Positions 36,492 to 47,526 of a DNA stretch of 64,000 bases are shown here, piece by piece. This DNA comes from Lithospermum erythrorhizon (taxonomy: Eukaryota; Streptophyta; Magnoliopsida; Boraginales; Boraginaceae). The stretch's first letter is position 1. Every line of letters starts with the position of its first letter. The position numbers and the translations under genes are program-made. The stretch lies in the NCBI GenBank assembly GCA_019722365.1, contig JADFUC010001017.1, forward strand, positions 124,001-188,000, given 5' to 3'. The notes under the pieces are model-generated. The model ran no database searches and had not been told where the DNA came from. It saw only the letters and a list, made by a program, of their open reading frames with translations.

Positions 36492-38520
36492 TTGGAAGGA
36501 CGGTTGGGATTCGGGCAGAGCCTCGATGGCCCGATTAAGATTCCTGGGACCTTTGGATATACTCCTGGGTATTGGGAGTGGGCAGAGGATGTTCTTAGCA
36601 GGTGCTCTTATATACTATCTGCGGCTCATCTGGAGAAGGCGGTTCAGGCTCCCCTCTATGTGTATGATTGCTCCGATGCCATGGCAAAAGCCTTTTGTGA
36701 GTACTAGAGTCCTTTTACAAACACTCTTTTGACCGATCTAGGCGAAGCTTCCTATCTTTAAGTGGCTTTGTATAAGTTGATGGTTTGCCTGCTCCCTATC
36801 TGGATTCTAGACAAGATGGTTCTCATCTTTGCGAGCTTAGCTATTCCTCGTTTTGCCATTATTTATAAGGGATCGGTTATCATTACTACTCTACTACAAT
36901 TCGAGTACCTCGTCTCCGCTTACTTCCCCAATTTCTCTACCTTTTTGGCCGATGGGTACTTATTTGCATACTCACCAAAGCGCCACGCCTAAACCGGGTG
37001 GACCTTATATGGCTGCTACGGCTGGCTATATGTGAGTAAAACCCTCGTGGATAACCTTAACAAAGGCTCGTGGTCATTTGAACACTTGTCACCCTGGTTG
37101 GACCGCCTTGATACCTCGTCGGCAGACATCTTTCATTTTCCTTGATCACAAGCTCCAATCTCATGCAGAAGTCACTTTCTTTTAGTTCAAGGCATTTAAC
37201 ACGGGTGTGGGTTTTCGCCGGTGATCGATTTTCTGCAGTATATCACCCTCATCAAGCTTCTCCACCGGCTTGCTTGGCCTTCCATTCTCGGCATTAGGAA
37301 TGAAACTAGAGTGATAGTGGATATTACGGCTGGTCTGAGACTCTCGAGGATTTGTATGATATCAAGAATAAGCCAGAGAGTTCAATTTCCATCTTTTAAA
37401 GAGTCCACCACCGGCCCCGCGCGATTAGTCATGTGTGGCTTGATAAGGTTCTTCTTATGGTCATAGCTCCTCTTCGTATCCTCGAGCAGTGGTAAGTGGC
37501 CTACCCGTCCTCCCCCTGGGCTCGGGTCTTGAAGAGGAAGGCTTCTCCGATTAGTATTTTAGAGGATAAGGATCCCAAACATGCTAGTGGGCATATGTCC
37601 CAGGATCGGGTTCTACTCACACAGGCCACTCTAGGCATTCCCACCTGCCCCCGGTACAAATTATATTCCCTTTGTGTTTTACCTCATACTATTGCTTTGT
37701 TACTAACCTTGCTGTTTTTGTTTTTTATCTAATTAGCCTGTGAACGTATCTTCGTCTTTGAGTGGTGATACTTGTACTGAAATTGTAGATATTGGTGAGT
37801 CTCATGCGGGGATAGACGAATCTATTCCTCCGGTATGTTTCGCTCTCCCTTGGTCTCATTTGATTATTTTTGCATGTACCAATCCGTCCCCTTCTTTCCT
37901 TTGCAGAGTCCGGAGGTCGCATTAGTCCCGGGCGGGATGACTGCCCCGAGGATCAAGAAATGCCGAGAGCATCCCCCGCTTGTATGGCTTGAGAGATTGT
38001 TGATGCAACTATGGCCGCCATTCCAAGATTCAACATATCGAGTCCATTTCGTGATACAGAGTCGCTTGGGTGGAGTCAGGTTTCTCATGAGGTAGATCAC
38101 ACGAGACTTTTTAAGTGCAGAAGAGAGTATCTTGGCTTCCTTTCAAGCCCTTGCAGTTCAAATAGACCGACTCGACATGTCAGCGGGAAGTTAAACTCAG
38201 GCCATCTTTTCTAAGGCTAGGCGTATCAAGAAAGTTTAGTGCAATTCTTCTTCCTCTAATATTCATGATAAGTTTGTTGTTGCTAGAGTATCTTCATACG
38301 AGCTTAGCCTTCTGTTGCTGGCACAAGGACAAATATCGGGTAGAGTCCGTATACGTCATGCGCCTCGAGGACGTGGTCGCCTGCTTCGAGACAGTGAGTC
38401 AACGAGCCGAATACTACATAGGGGTCCTTCGTGACCGTTGACTTCCCGGTAGTCCATGAGAGGATTGCCTTTGAAGCCGGTAAGTCCGAATTGCGGATCC
38501 GGTCGCTTTTGGAGGAGATC
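36492..38520 (+). pseudogene. Plant mobile domain (PMD, aminotransferase-like) transposon protein, broken
   Basis: The frame starting at 36,492 gives TPGYWEWAEDVLSRCSYIL...APLYVYDCSDAMAKAFCEY, the opening of plant-mobile-domain proteins. The next frame continues SPFTNTLLTDLGEASYL, the usual following segment. Later frames give FEYLVSAYF and, near 38,450-38,520, a coiled-coil-like tail (HERIAFEAGKSELRIRSLLE). Stops and frameshifts separate all pieces. PMD proteins occur as host genes (MAIN/MAIL1) and, far more often, inside Ty3/Gypsy and Mutator-like elements; the broken state and repeat-rich setting favour a transposon origin. The region 36,000-36,490 may hold the 5' part. Confidence 0.6.
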
Positions 38521-38700
38521 ATCGGTAAGTGACAGTGCTGCCCGGGAACACCGGAAAGATGTAATTGAGAGCCTTTTCTTTAGATTTGAAAGAACCTCTA
38601 ATTTTCTTTCAGACCGCATCCTTCATTTCCCCATTTTATTTTTATCACCTTCTTTACTTTTAGCGTACTTCTCCTCGGTTGACGAAATATTGGCTTTGAT

Positions 38701-38707
<7 letters not shown>

Positions 38708-38751
<44 letters not shown>
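38708..38751. repeat. (TA)n microsatellite
   Basis: About 22 uninterrupted TA units. It is likely to be length-variable. Confidence 0.95.
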
Positions 38752-38754
<3 letters not shown>

Positions 38755-39570
38755 ATTGTCTTCCTTGTCTCCATTCTATTCATTGCTTATCAATTTCAAC
38801 CATTAATCTCTTTTTAACTCTTTGTGAATCGGATTGTTCATGCAGAGCTTCTCTATCATCTCCTTTTTTAACATGTAGATCGCTTTTCCCGCTTTCGCAA
38901 AGTGGTGACAACGCGGAAGCATTTTATGTTATGACTGACTGGGGATCTTAAGTCGCTTCTACGCATCTATTAACAACACGTTTCAAACGTAGTTCAAGCG
39001 GGTTCGACCTTTTGTACTCTCATACTGCTGAGGTAATCAAGCGCTTATACTCATACTTAGGAGTTATATAGTAATTTAACCCGTACTCGGCAGGTCGACA
39101 TTTTATTCTCGTGTTCAGAGTTCATAGTAGTTTTTATCCTCGCAATTCCTAAGTAGAAATGGGACATTTTATACTCGTGTTCGTGAGCCAAGCGGGCAAT
39201 TTATCCTCGCCCTCAAGAGGCGTTGGTGCACGCTTTACGAGTACTGAACCTCGGTTCTAACCGCACGCGGTTTTACCCCCGTTTTGATGCCGCGCTTACG
39301 ATTTGAAGCTAAGTCTCACCCCAATAATTTCTTTTTACGGCATGCTGCTGACTTACATTACTGGGGCATCATTCTTCGAGGCGATGGGCCATTCCACAAT
39401 GTCTGCTTGCGGGATGTACTTATATATTATGTCGTTTCATAGCTCTGTGAACCCTTCTAGACGCCACTGTCAAGTTCTCGATCTAATACTCCTATACGGC
39501 ATGCTTATGGACATGGCCGATTTTCGATTCTTCTATCTTTTCGTAGAGTACTCATGCTAGAGCGATAAAG
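38752..39570. other. Tail of the PMD element with a repeated TTTATACTCGTGTTC motif
   Basis: No gene. A motif close to ACATTTTATACTCGTGTTC recurs irregularly at about 39,099 and 39,161, with weaker forms (TTTATCCTCG) at about 39,135 and 39,199. The spacing is uneven, so this is a decayed repeat rather than an array. Confidence 0.4.
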
Positions 39571-39829
39571 GTTTTAATGTTACTAAAGCGCACAAGCTTC
39601 CCTTACTAGAATAAATTTCAGTGGCAACAACGGTTATAATCGTGACAAGTTCCACGATTTTAACACTGATCTTCATTTCATAATTCAAAAAATAAATTTC
39701 AATGGATATTCATTTTGGAGTAATAAAAGCAAACAAAAAGTAAAAAATAATATTTGTGGCAAGATTCAACTAAAGATTCTTTTGTAAGTTACTTCATCAA
39801 AGACTTAACCATTTAAGCAATTATTTTTA
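39571..39829 (-). mobile_element. tRNA-derived SINE-like unit 1
   Basis: The reverse strand reads TTGCTTAAATGGTTAAG (A-box-like, plus-strand 39,804-39,820), about 40 bases later AGTTGAATC (a B box with one base missing, 39,763-39,771) and then TTGCCAC, the usual order at the head of plant tRNA-derived SINEs. It is repeated in tandem by the next unit. Confidence 0.5.
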
Positions 39830-39846
39830 CAGGGACGAGTAGCCTA

Positions 39847-40101
39847 GTTTTAATGTTACTAAAAGCACAAGCCTTTACCAGAATATCAAAGAAACAATCT
39901 AAGTATAATCAGTGATGTTCACGATTTTAACATGGGATCTTTCTTTATTTCATGATTCAAAAAATAAATTTCAATGGATATTCATTTTGGGTATAATAAA
40001 AAGAAAACAAAGTAAAAAAATAATATTTTTGTGGCAAGATTTGAACTAAAGATCTTCTGTGTTACTCATCAAAGACTTAACCATTTAAGCAATTATTTTT
40101 A
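39847..40101 (-). mobile_element. tRNA-derived SINE-like unit 2
   Basis: The same unit as the preceding one, with a perfect B box AGTTCAAATC on the minus strand (40,039-40,048) and the A-box-like TTGCTTAAATGG upstream (40,081-40,092). The body shares ATAAATTTCAATGGATATTC with unit 1. The two units are in direct orientation, 18 bp apart. No clear poly-A or poly-T tail or target duplication was seen. Confidence 0.55.
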
Positions 40102-41130
40102 AATCAACCATTAGTGACTATTTTTTTTCCTTTTCGATTTTTGTTAGAATTGTAAACAAGACGGGAAATTTGCAAGATTAGCACATTTGAGCATTGTTTT
40201 TGCATTGTTACTTCACAACTTGGTAAAAAAATACCACCTTTGGAATTTTAGGACAATTTTTTCTTCAAATATATGATATAATTGATGGATATTGTAGATA
40301 CAGATGATATTTTAGTCCCAAAAAAAATAAAAGGTGCTATTTTTGGTAAATTTAATAGTTATGCTATTTTTGCAACAAAAAAATGCTGAAAGGTGATATT
40401 TTAAAAAATTTGTGAAGCAAGATAATCCTTTGGCCTCATTTTTGTTTCTATGTATTTATCGACATTTTGGTTGTTGTGATAATTTAGTTGGGGAGTTTGT
40501 CTCGTTATCAAATACTCTCCATTTCAATTTAATTGCTATGCCATTAATAAACGACAACATACACTGCTATAAATTTTATACAAATATATTATATATACTT
40601 TTTTTGAGTTTTTTATCTGTAGTATTAGATATTATACGGCCAACACTTATTATATCAACATAGTATTAGATATTATACGCTCAACACTTATATATGTAAC
40701 AATTAAATATTAATTATTTTATTTGAATTAGATTAATTTAAGGTAAAGATTCTTTGTTTGTGAGTAGTCAACCTATGTAATTAAATTGAGATGATAATGC
40801 AATATGTGTAATTGGTTTGACTCAATAGTATAAGAATATTAGTAAAAATATATGAATTTATTATATCAATTATATAGCTTGTAAACAGAATAGTGATCAT
40901 ATACAAGCATGAGTAAAGACATCCTTGAACGGATGGATTTTTTTCAATTAGCCGTTAGTAGGATATCGTTGTATGTTCATTAATTCGATTTCTACTGTGA
41001 ATAGGATCTTATAAAGAATGGTTTTTTCTTTACTTTCAGTTTCAGTAGTTAAATTTAAAATTTGGGAATTCCAAATATTTGATTGGTCCAGTCTTTTCTA
41101 TTTTTATTTAAGCATTCCTATTTGTTTTAG

Positions 41131-43279
41131 AGGAACGTTTTCTATGGTCTAGAAATGGTCGTTTTCAACACAAGCTATCGTTGATCATCCAAATAAAGCA
41201 ATGGTAGATGTGCCATTGGCGCAAACTGGTGAAGGTATTGCGGATTGTGAACTTTTAAAATGGTTTGTACAGGAGGTGGGTGAATTGTGTTCAATGCTTA
41301 GATTCTGTGATTTTTTCGCATGTTCTTACATAGTTACTAGCTGTAGTTTTTGCATACCCTGCCCTTTGATCGTATTTTGATCCACTTCCTGTGGAGGCAA
41401 CTTCAATCTGCCTCGTTGAATTATGCAAGAAACAGGAGATGCTATTATTGCTTTAAAATTTTCTCAGAGTGTTGTGTGCCGCATCCCTCATCGAAGGCAT
41501 AGTAGGGAAAATTATATTTAATTTAAGAAGTTCAACTCATATGTCTTTAGTCTTCGTGATATAGCTTCTATTAAATCTATTAACGCTTGACTTGTCATGA
41601 CACTTAAAAATCTCCACTGAAATAACATACCTGTTTTGTGATATGAGTTAAATTTGGGCTGCAGATACCACATAATCAATGTGTGAAATTTTTTGTAGTC
41701 ATCTGATGATTCAGGCCACTAATCGCAAGCTGGTATAACTATCCTTTGCAGGGGACCAAGTTAGCTAATTTCAACCACTTTGTGAAGTGTAGAGTGACAA
41801 AACCACAATTGAAATAACCAGTCGCTATGATGGAAAAGTTTCGAAATTCTTCATGACCCCGTCACATTGTCAAGGTAAAATAAAAAGACTGCAAATCGAA
41901 CATGACATGATGACCTTTTCCCCTCTTCTCTTTTTCTAACAATATAACATAAAATGAATGCCATTCGATTATGTAGTTTAGTTACTATAGTTAGTTGTTT
42001 TGTGATAACCCTGTTCAACATTTGGTTTTTATTCTGAGAAACACATTGAAAATTACAGGTTTACTTTCATAATTTGATATGAATTCGAAGTATTAGCTGG
42101 CTCATTATATTAATTACAGGTTTTTTTGTGATAAACCTGTTCAATATTTGGTTTTTATTCTGACCTTGTACTGACATTAATTATCATTTGACGTTGATTT
42201 GTATACCTGCTTCACCTTTCACTTGGTTTATCTTTAGATGAGATGTTGGTCCTGGATGAACTATGAAGTGATATCCATTTGTATACCTGTTTCATCATTC
42301 TTGTTTTACCTCTTGGCTTACTCTTGGAGTGGCAATTTGGTCTAGTTTAGGAAAATCTCCCAACTGTTCAGATTTATGCTTGCATACGAAGGATCAACCA
42401 ATTAGCTGCCTTATCATTCCACACACTTTTGTGTGGGTGAAACCCTTCTGAGGATGCTCGTTGAAGACCCTTCACATCCTTATAGGACTGATAATGCTTC
42501 AGAATTGTGGAGGGGTCACGATTCAGTACAGGTGATTTTGATAACCTGATTTCACCTGCTAAAGAAGCAAGGAGTGGCTCTTTATGTACTCCTACTGTCC
42601 GAACCCTTGCCAAACAATATGGTGTAGATGTAAATGATGTGTGTGGAAACTGGTAAAGATGGAAGGTCTGGGAGAAGATATTCTAAATTATGCTGTAAAC
42701 AAAGGGATAATTGATGAGAAATTAACCCCTTCAAATGCTGATGAAGAAGATAAACAAAAACAAAGATGGCAATGCGAGGATAAGAAAGTTCCACTAAGGT
42801 ACTTTAATGTTAAATAAATGTTTCATTTCATAAGCGTGGGCCATTGTAACCATAGGTTCTTGAACTGCTGATGTTAAATAGTCGTGTCAGTATATATATC
42901 TTATGTTCTTCAAATCTGATAATACTCTGCCAAACATATTTTAATATTCATTTTAACAGGTCTTCAATTGCTATATCCATACTTCTTTTGTTCATGATTG
43001 CTGAAGCTTGATTTTAAGTTGCTAGTTACCTTTTCTATCACAATCTTGCAGTGTGAAAAAACATACTTGGTTAGTCTCCATTATTCCTTAAATTTGCAGA
43101 GGTATCAGCGCGTGGTCAAGTCAATGACATTAGCATCAAAGGTTCCCATTTTCATTACGTAGAAGAGATCAATTGTAATGTTTTGTGCAGCTCAAAGCAT
43201 TTTACAGGCTTAGAATGGTTAAGTCTCTTTCAATGGCATTGTCAGAATGGTTTTAGTCTCTTTTCAATGGCATTGTCAA
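41131..43279 (+). pseudogene. BCKDH E2 pseudogene (copy 2), exons 2-5 only
   Basis: Exon 2 (41,131-41,275) keeps [20 protein letters not shown]. Exon 3 (about 41,753-41,874) has CAG changed to TAG at 41,790-41,792, a stop right before the lipoyl-lysine motif. Exon 4 (from about 42,436) has lost its splice acceptor: TTTTGTAGGTGGG in copy 1 is TTTTGTGTGGG here. Its end is nevertheless in the correct frame (EDKKVPLR), where copy 1 is shifted. Exon 5 is cut short, and a 32-bp piece of it (GTCTCTTTCAATGGCATTGT) is doubled before the deletion junction. Exon 1 and the whole 3' half of the gene are missing. Clearly non-functional. Confidence 0.85.
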
Positions 43280-43429
43280 AACCATAATTTTGACGGTTGA
43301 GCAACATAACGATGACGCCAGGCTGTAAGTAGTTTATCGAGTCGGGCACGAAGATCATCGGAGGACGTGAACTACGCCGGCTCACGCTAAAGAATCCTGC
43401 AATGCCGTCCCCCAAAGTCAATTCTTTTT

Positions 43430-43748
43430 TATGTCCCAAAAAGATTGTCCACTTTTTCAAATTTTCAACTCTATTATTTTAATAATCTTTTTAGTGATCC
43501 TTACTTTCAAGTGAATTGATTTCTAAATTTTAACGTAAATATTATTAAGTATTTTTTATAATATTTGGTCACATAACTCAAGTAGTACTTCTTTTTAACG
43601 ATCCTTACTTTTTTTAGTGATCTCATCGTTGAAACGTATAATTTTGATTCAAATCAAAAGCTTATATACGCCACTCATGTTTCAAAGTTCGCTAATTTTT
43701 GACCATTGATAATCAAAGTGGACAATCAAATTCTGATGGAGGGAGTAT
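43430..43748. mobile_element. Full-length Stowaway-like MITE in FAHD1 intron 1 (copy 2)
   Basis: Perfect 13-bp sub-terminal inverted repeats: GATTGTCCACTTT (43,443-43,455) and AAAGTGGACAATC (43,715-43,727). The right end is TGATGGAGGGAGTAT. At about 320 bp this is the complete version of the 84-bp remnant in copy 1. Confidence 0.8.
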
Positions 43749-44132
43749 ATAATTACATTACATATGTATATTTAAATGTATTTATGAGTTATAACAGGTG
43801 TGTGATTTTTATGTTTATTTTTGAATGATTATCAGGAGCCAGTATTGTTTTTGAAGCCCACGCTGGCCGTATTTGGAGAACAACGTGTGGAATGATTGAG
43901 TAAGGCCGCATCCATTAGGAGTCTCTCGGTGATCACGAGGGAGTTCGGGCCGCCGGATTGGGTCAACGAAAGCACGTGATGTGCTTGAGGCCTCCGCTAT
44001 GGATTATGTTGGGGTAACATCATGTACTATTTGTTTTATAATTAGCGTATTGGGATTGATATGATTAGGACAAGAAGATCCAATATTGTCATAGGTACTC
44101 TAGTTCGAATTTCTAGTTTCATTGTCAGCTAA

Positions 44133-44382
44133 AATACTCCCTCCTGGGCCCCTGTGAGATTGTCTAGTTTTGATTTTTCAATGATCTAAATTAACCATCT
44201 TCAAGCCTTTAGTTGACGCACATGACGTAGATATGAATCAAAATAGTCATGTTTATAGTATAGTAGATTAAAAATGCTAGTATTTGATACATCTTCACCA
44301 ATTATTATAGAACATACATACAAATAATTGAGTTCAAAATTTAAAACAACAATCTTTATAGTATGGAGGGACTAGGGAGTTA
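44133..44382. mobile_element. Stowaway-like MITE in FAHD1 intron 2 (copy 2)
   Basis: Counterpart of the MITE at 25,722-25,965, with left end ATACTCCCTCC and right end ATGGAGGGACTAGGGAGT. It keeps a better right end than copy 1, while its left end is garbled (CTGGGCCCCTG). Confidence 0.75.
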
Positions 44383-46590
44383 TTCATTGAAATGAATTTC
44401 TCAAAAGAAACTTTTCAATCAATGTTGTTGTGTCTGAAACTCTGAAACCATGAATGAAATGATATTTTCACTGTTGGAAGGCCAGAAAATTGGTTCAATT
44501 GCTGAAAAACTATGAAGTAACAGTAATTAAGGCGTAAGAAGAAACTGTGAATAATAGTGGCTAGGAAACTACTGCCAGGTGTAGTAATAATTAGATGGAT
44601 GTATTATCAACATGGGAGATCATCACGAATAACTAACAAATACCGATCAACTCAAATGCCTCTAATGGGTAGTTGAGAATTTCGGATGAATTAACGATAA
44701 GTTTTTGTTTTTTAGCTGTCCCGATCAATGATTCCAGATCCTCATGATATAGAACTGTGGTTAAAGGTATATGTATTCTGTTCGGTTATAGTTAGTTCTA
44801 GTTAAAAGCTTATTAGAGCTAGACTCTTTAAGAAAATTGGTTACTTTGCAGGTTGATGGAGAAATGCGGCAAAAAGGCTCAACTAAGGATATGATCTTCA
44901 AGATACCATATTTGATAAGCCATATAAGTTCTTTCATGACACTTCTTGAAGGAGATGTGATCTTAACAGGTACACATTTCCATACTCTAATTTTGCTGGG
45001 ATAATTTATATTTTAGTTTCTTCCAAGTTCAACCATATTGAAAGTCACTTCTCTTTCTAAAATATATATAGCTAGAGTAAATGAGTGATGCTGATATCCC
45101 TTGGAAGGATCAATGAAACCAAAAGTGCTGACATGATTATACTACATCTTTTGCTAATAGGGTTTATTTTGGTCGGCGAACTTTATGAGAGCAAGTTTGT
45201 AGGGGCTAGATTATGAAGATTTTAGTTGGTTTCTATTGATTTTTTGCATTTTTCCCTTTTGTCAACTCACAATACAACGGCGATCCCTTATAGAGATCTT
45301 TCATTAGTATAGACATGAACTGAATTTGACTACCCTTAAATGTCAACACTGGAGTTCCGAAGATAAACTTGCCAGATTTGAACTAAAATGCAATTTTTGT
45401 TCCTGCAGGTACTCCTGAAGGAGTGGGTCCTGTCAAGGTAGGTCAAAAGATCGATGCTGGTATAACAGGCTTGTTGGATGTGTACTTCAATGTTGGAAAA
45501 CGCCCGGTTACAAAAAACTGATGGACTGTTCGCTGATGGCTTACCATCAATCCCTGAACTCTTAGACGAAATAAATTCTTAGAAGCCACAAGGGTAACAT
45601 GCTGTCAACGACGTTTAGAAAGACGATTCAACTTCAATATCGTTTGACTGGAAGAATCATCATGTTTAATTTACATTCACCTATGACATTGAATTGTAAC
45701 AACATTTTCCAAAATTTGAGGGGGAAACAGAAATGTTTAGCAACTGCAGCATCATTCTTACTCAAATTATTTAATCTTCAATATGTACTCAATTTAGCCT
45801 ATTTGAAAAACAGTGCCCAATCATTTGAATATACCAGCTGCTCTGCTTTATTACCAAATGAGTAATGAGCATGTCCTGATATTGAAAGGAATGATATACC
45901 AGACAGAAGGGTTTGATTATGATAGTGCCATTATTTTCTTTAAAGTGGTGTCCAAGGAGAAAGCAATTCATGCTGATGCATGAATTTTAGAGGCCCTCCA
46001 TGCATGGTTAAAAAACAGAGGCTTAAGGCCTCATTTAGCATGCATGAGAAATGTTGACAGTCTAATTGCCTAATTCTTCATACAAATACAAATGTTAATG
46101 CCTCATTTACACTACATAGTGTAGTATATGTTAATTATGTAGACAAACCCTCTGTGTCACATATGTAGTGACTTCGAGTTATGCAGGATGTAAGTACGAA
46201 TTGAAGGAATTCGGAGATGTAAATATTAAAACAAGACTGATCGAATTGACACAAAAGTGCCTAGTATTTTACGTCATATATATAAAGTAATTTCATGAAA
46301 TACATAAATGACTTCAAAATTTGAATAAATAAATAAATTTGCTTCATTCCATAATAATAAAAGGAGATCCATTATAAGAAGAATTTACTAATAAGCTACA
46401 GTTGTGACACTAGATTCTTTCCCGTTCGATCAAAATTTCCAAACAATTCTCTTCCAATAATAATCACAAAACAATAAATGGTACCAAAAAATATACTCAA
46501 TAAAACATCTAATAGACAATAGAAAATGATGATTTTGATGCTCAGAAGTTTCTCTAATAACTAGTTCCTCAAAAAAACTTCAAATAAAGA

Positions 46591-47526
46591 TTATTCAGAT
46601 GATCCACAGGCGGCTTCCCTTATAGATGCTCCCTCCTCTGCTTCTTCAATCCCTACATTCTCCAATGGGCGATGTCAAATTGACAAGAGAGCAAACCATA
46701 ATTAGATTATTCACTCGAAACTACAATTGCGCAGTCATCCCTGGCTCAAGATTGTTTGTTAACTTAATCTTCTTCCAACTATCTCCATTCAAGGCATAAA
46801 ATGGTTTCCAGTTTGATAACTTAATTTCATAATGTTTCAGAGAGGGGTCAATTATATTAACCATTTGATTTTTTCACCGTTTTCGTCTTCCAAGAAAATG
46901 TTTCCATAAGTTCCCCTTTGGGATTGAGGAAGCCTGTTTTGACCATCTTTGCAATCACTATCTTCAAGGTTTTTCTGCACCACCAATTTTTCATCTGAAA
47001 TATTTAATCCTGTCTTCTTATAAATCACTTTCTTGAATTCCTCAGGCAATTCAGGAGGTGGGTTCAGTAAATCGAGGACATCAGAAACTCTTCCCTCTCT
47101 CTTGATGACATTATCCACATCATTGTTTCAATACTTCCTTTTTTATTTTCCAAGGGCCCAATCATTCTCCAAACTTATGGGCACTTTATTTTCCAAACTC
47201 TGTGTTTTTCTGCAGCCCTGTTTGATCAAAGAATCTTGTTCTTGAACCCTTTCTCTGTCCTTTCCCCCCATTATGAACAATTCTTGTTTTTCAGTACTAC
47301 CATTCTTCTTTCTCATGATCAATAATTCTTGAAATTGGTTTCCGCCAAAATTATGGAAGTTCCAGCACCGTATTTTGCATGGTCAGGGCAAGTTTTCTCC
47401 CCTTATTGTTTCCAAGTGATGATCTCCGTTTCTTTTTTGGGCCAAGAAGGCATTAAACCCTCTGAGATGAAGGAGACTTTCTTTGTTTCTTTTCGTCTTC
47501 TTCGGTGCAATTCTTGCAAGCATCAT
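46591..47526 (-). pseudogene. B3-domain (DUF313 type) pseudogene (copy 2)
   Basis: Aligns with the B3 gene of copy 1 along its length. The central piece 46,852-47,118 still reads LLNPPPELPEEFKKVIYKKT and NISDEKLVVQ. Frameshifts occur on both sides, and the C-terminal LWGFRV region is garbled. An ATGATG at 47,526 on the minus strand opens a short frame, MMLARIAPKKTKR, which may reflect the true N-terminus of the ancestral gene. No continuous protein is possible as sequenced. Confidence 0.75.

Larger units (their letters stand above)
43312..45521 (+). pseudogene. FAHD1 pseudogene (copy 2), lacking exons 3 and 4
   Basis: The start ATGACGCCAGGCTGTAAGTAG has a stop at codon 7 (43,330-43,332). Exon 1 and exon 2 (from about 43,836) are recognisable but have several indels, including garbling around the HEVE metal-site motif. 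Exons 3 and 4 are gone: the sequence jumps from the copy-1 equivalent of about 26,205 to about 27,092 across a shared AACT. Exons 5-7 are better kept than in copy 1 (IELWLK; GSTKDMIFKIPYLISH; GVGPVKVGQKIDAGITGLLD), with the stop at 45,519-45,521. Confidence 0.85.

Noticed and set aside
45599..45865. 88-codon open frame after the FAHD1 copy-2 stop
   Set aside because: It lies in the 3' UTR-equivalent region, is broken in copy 1, and shows no recognised domain.
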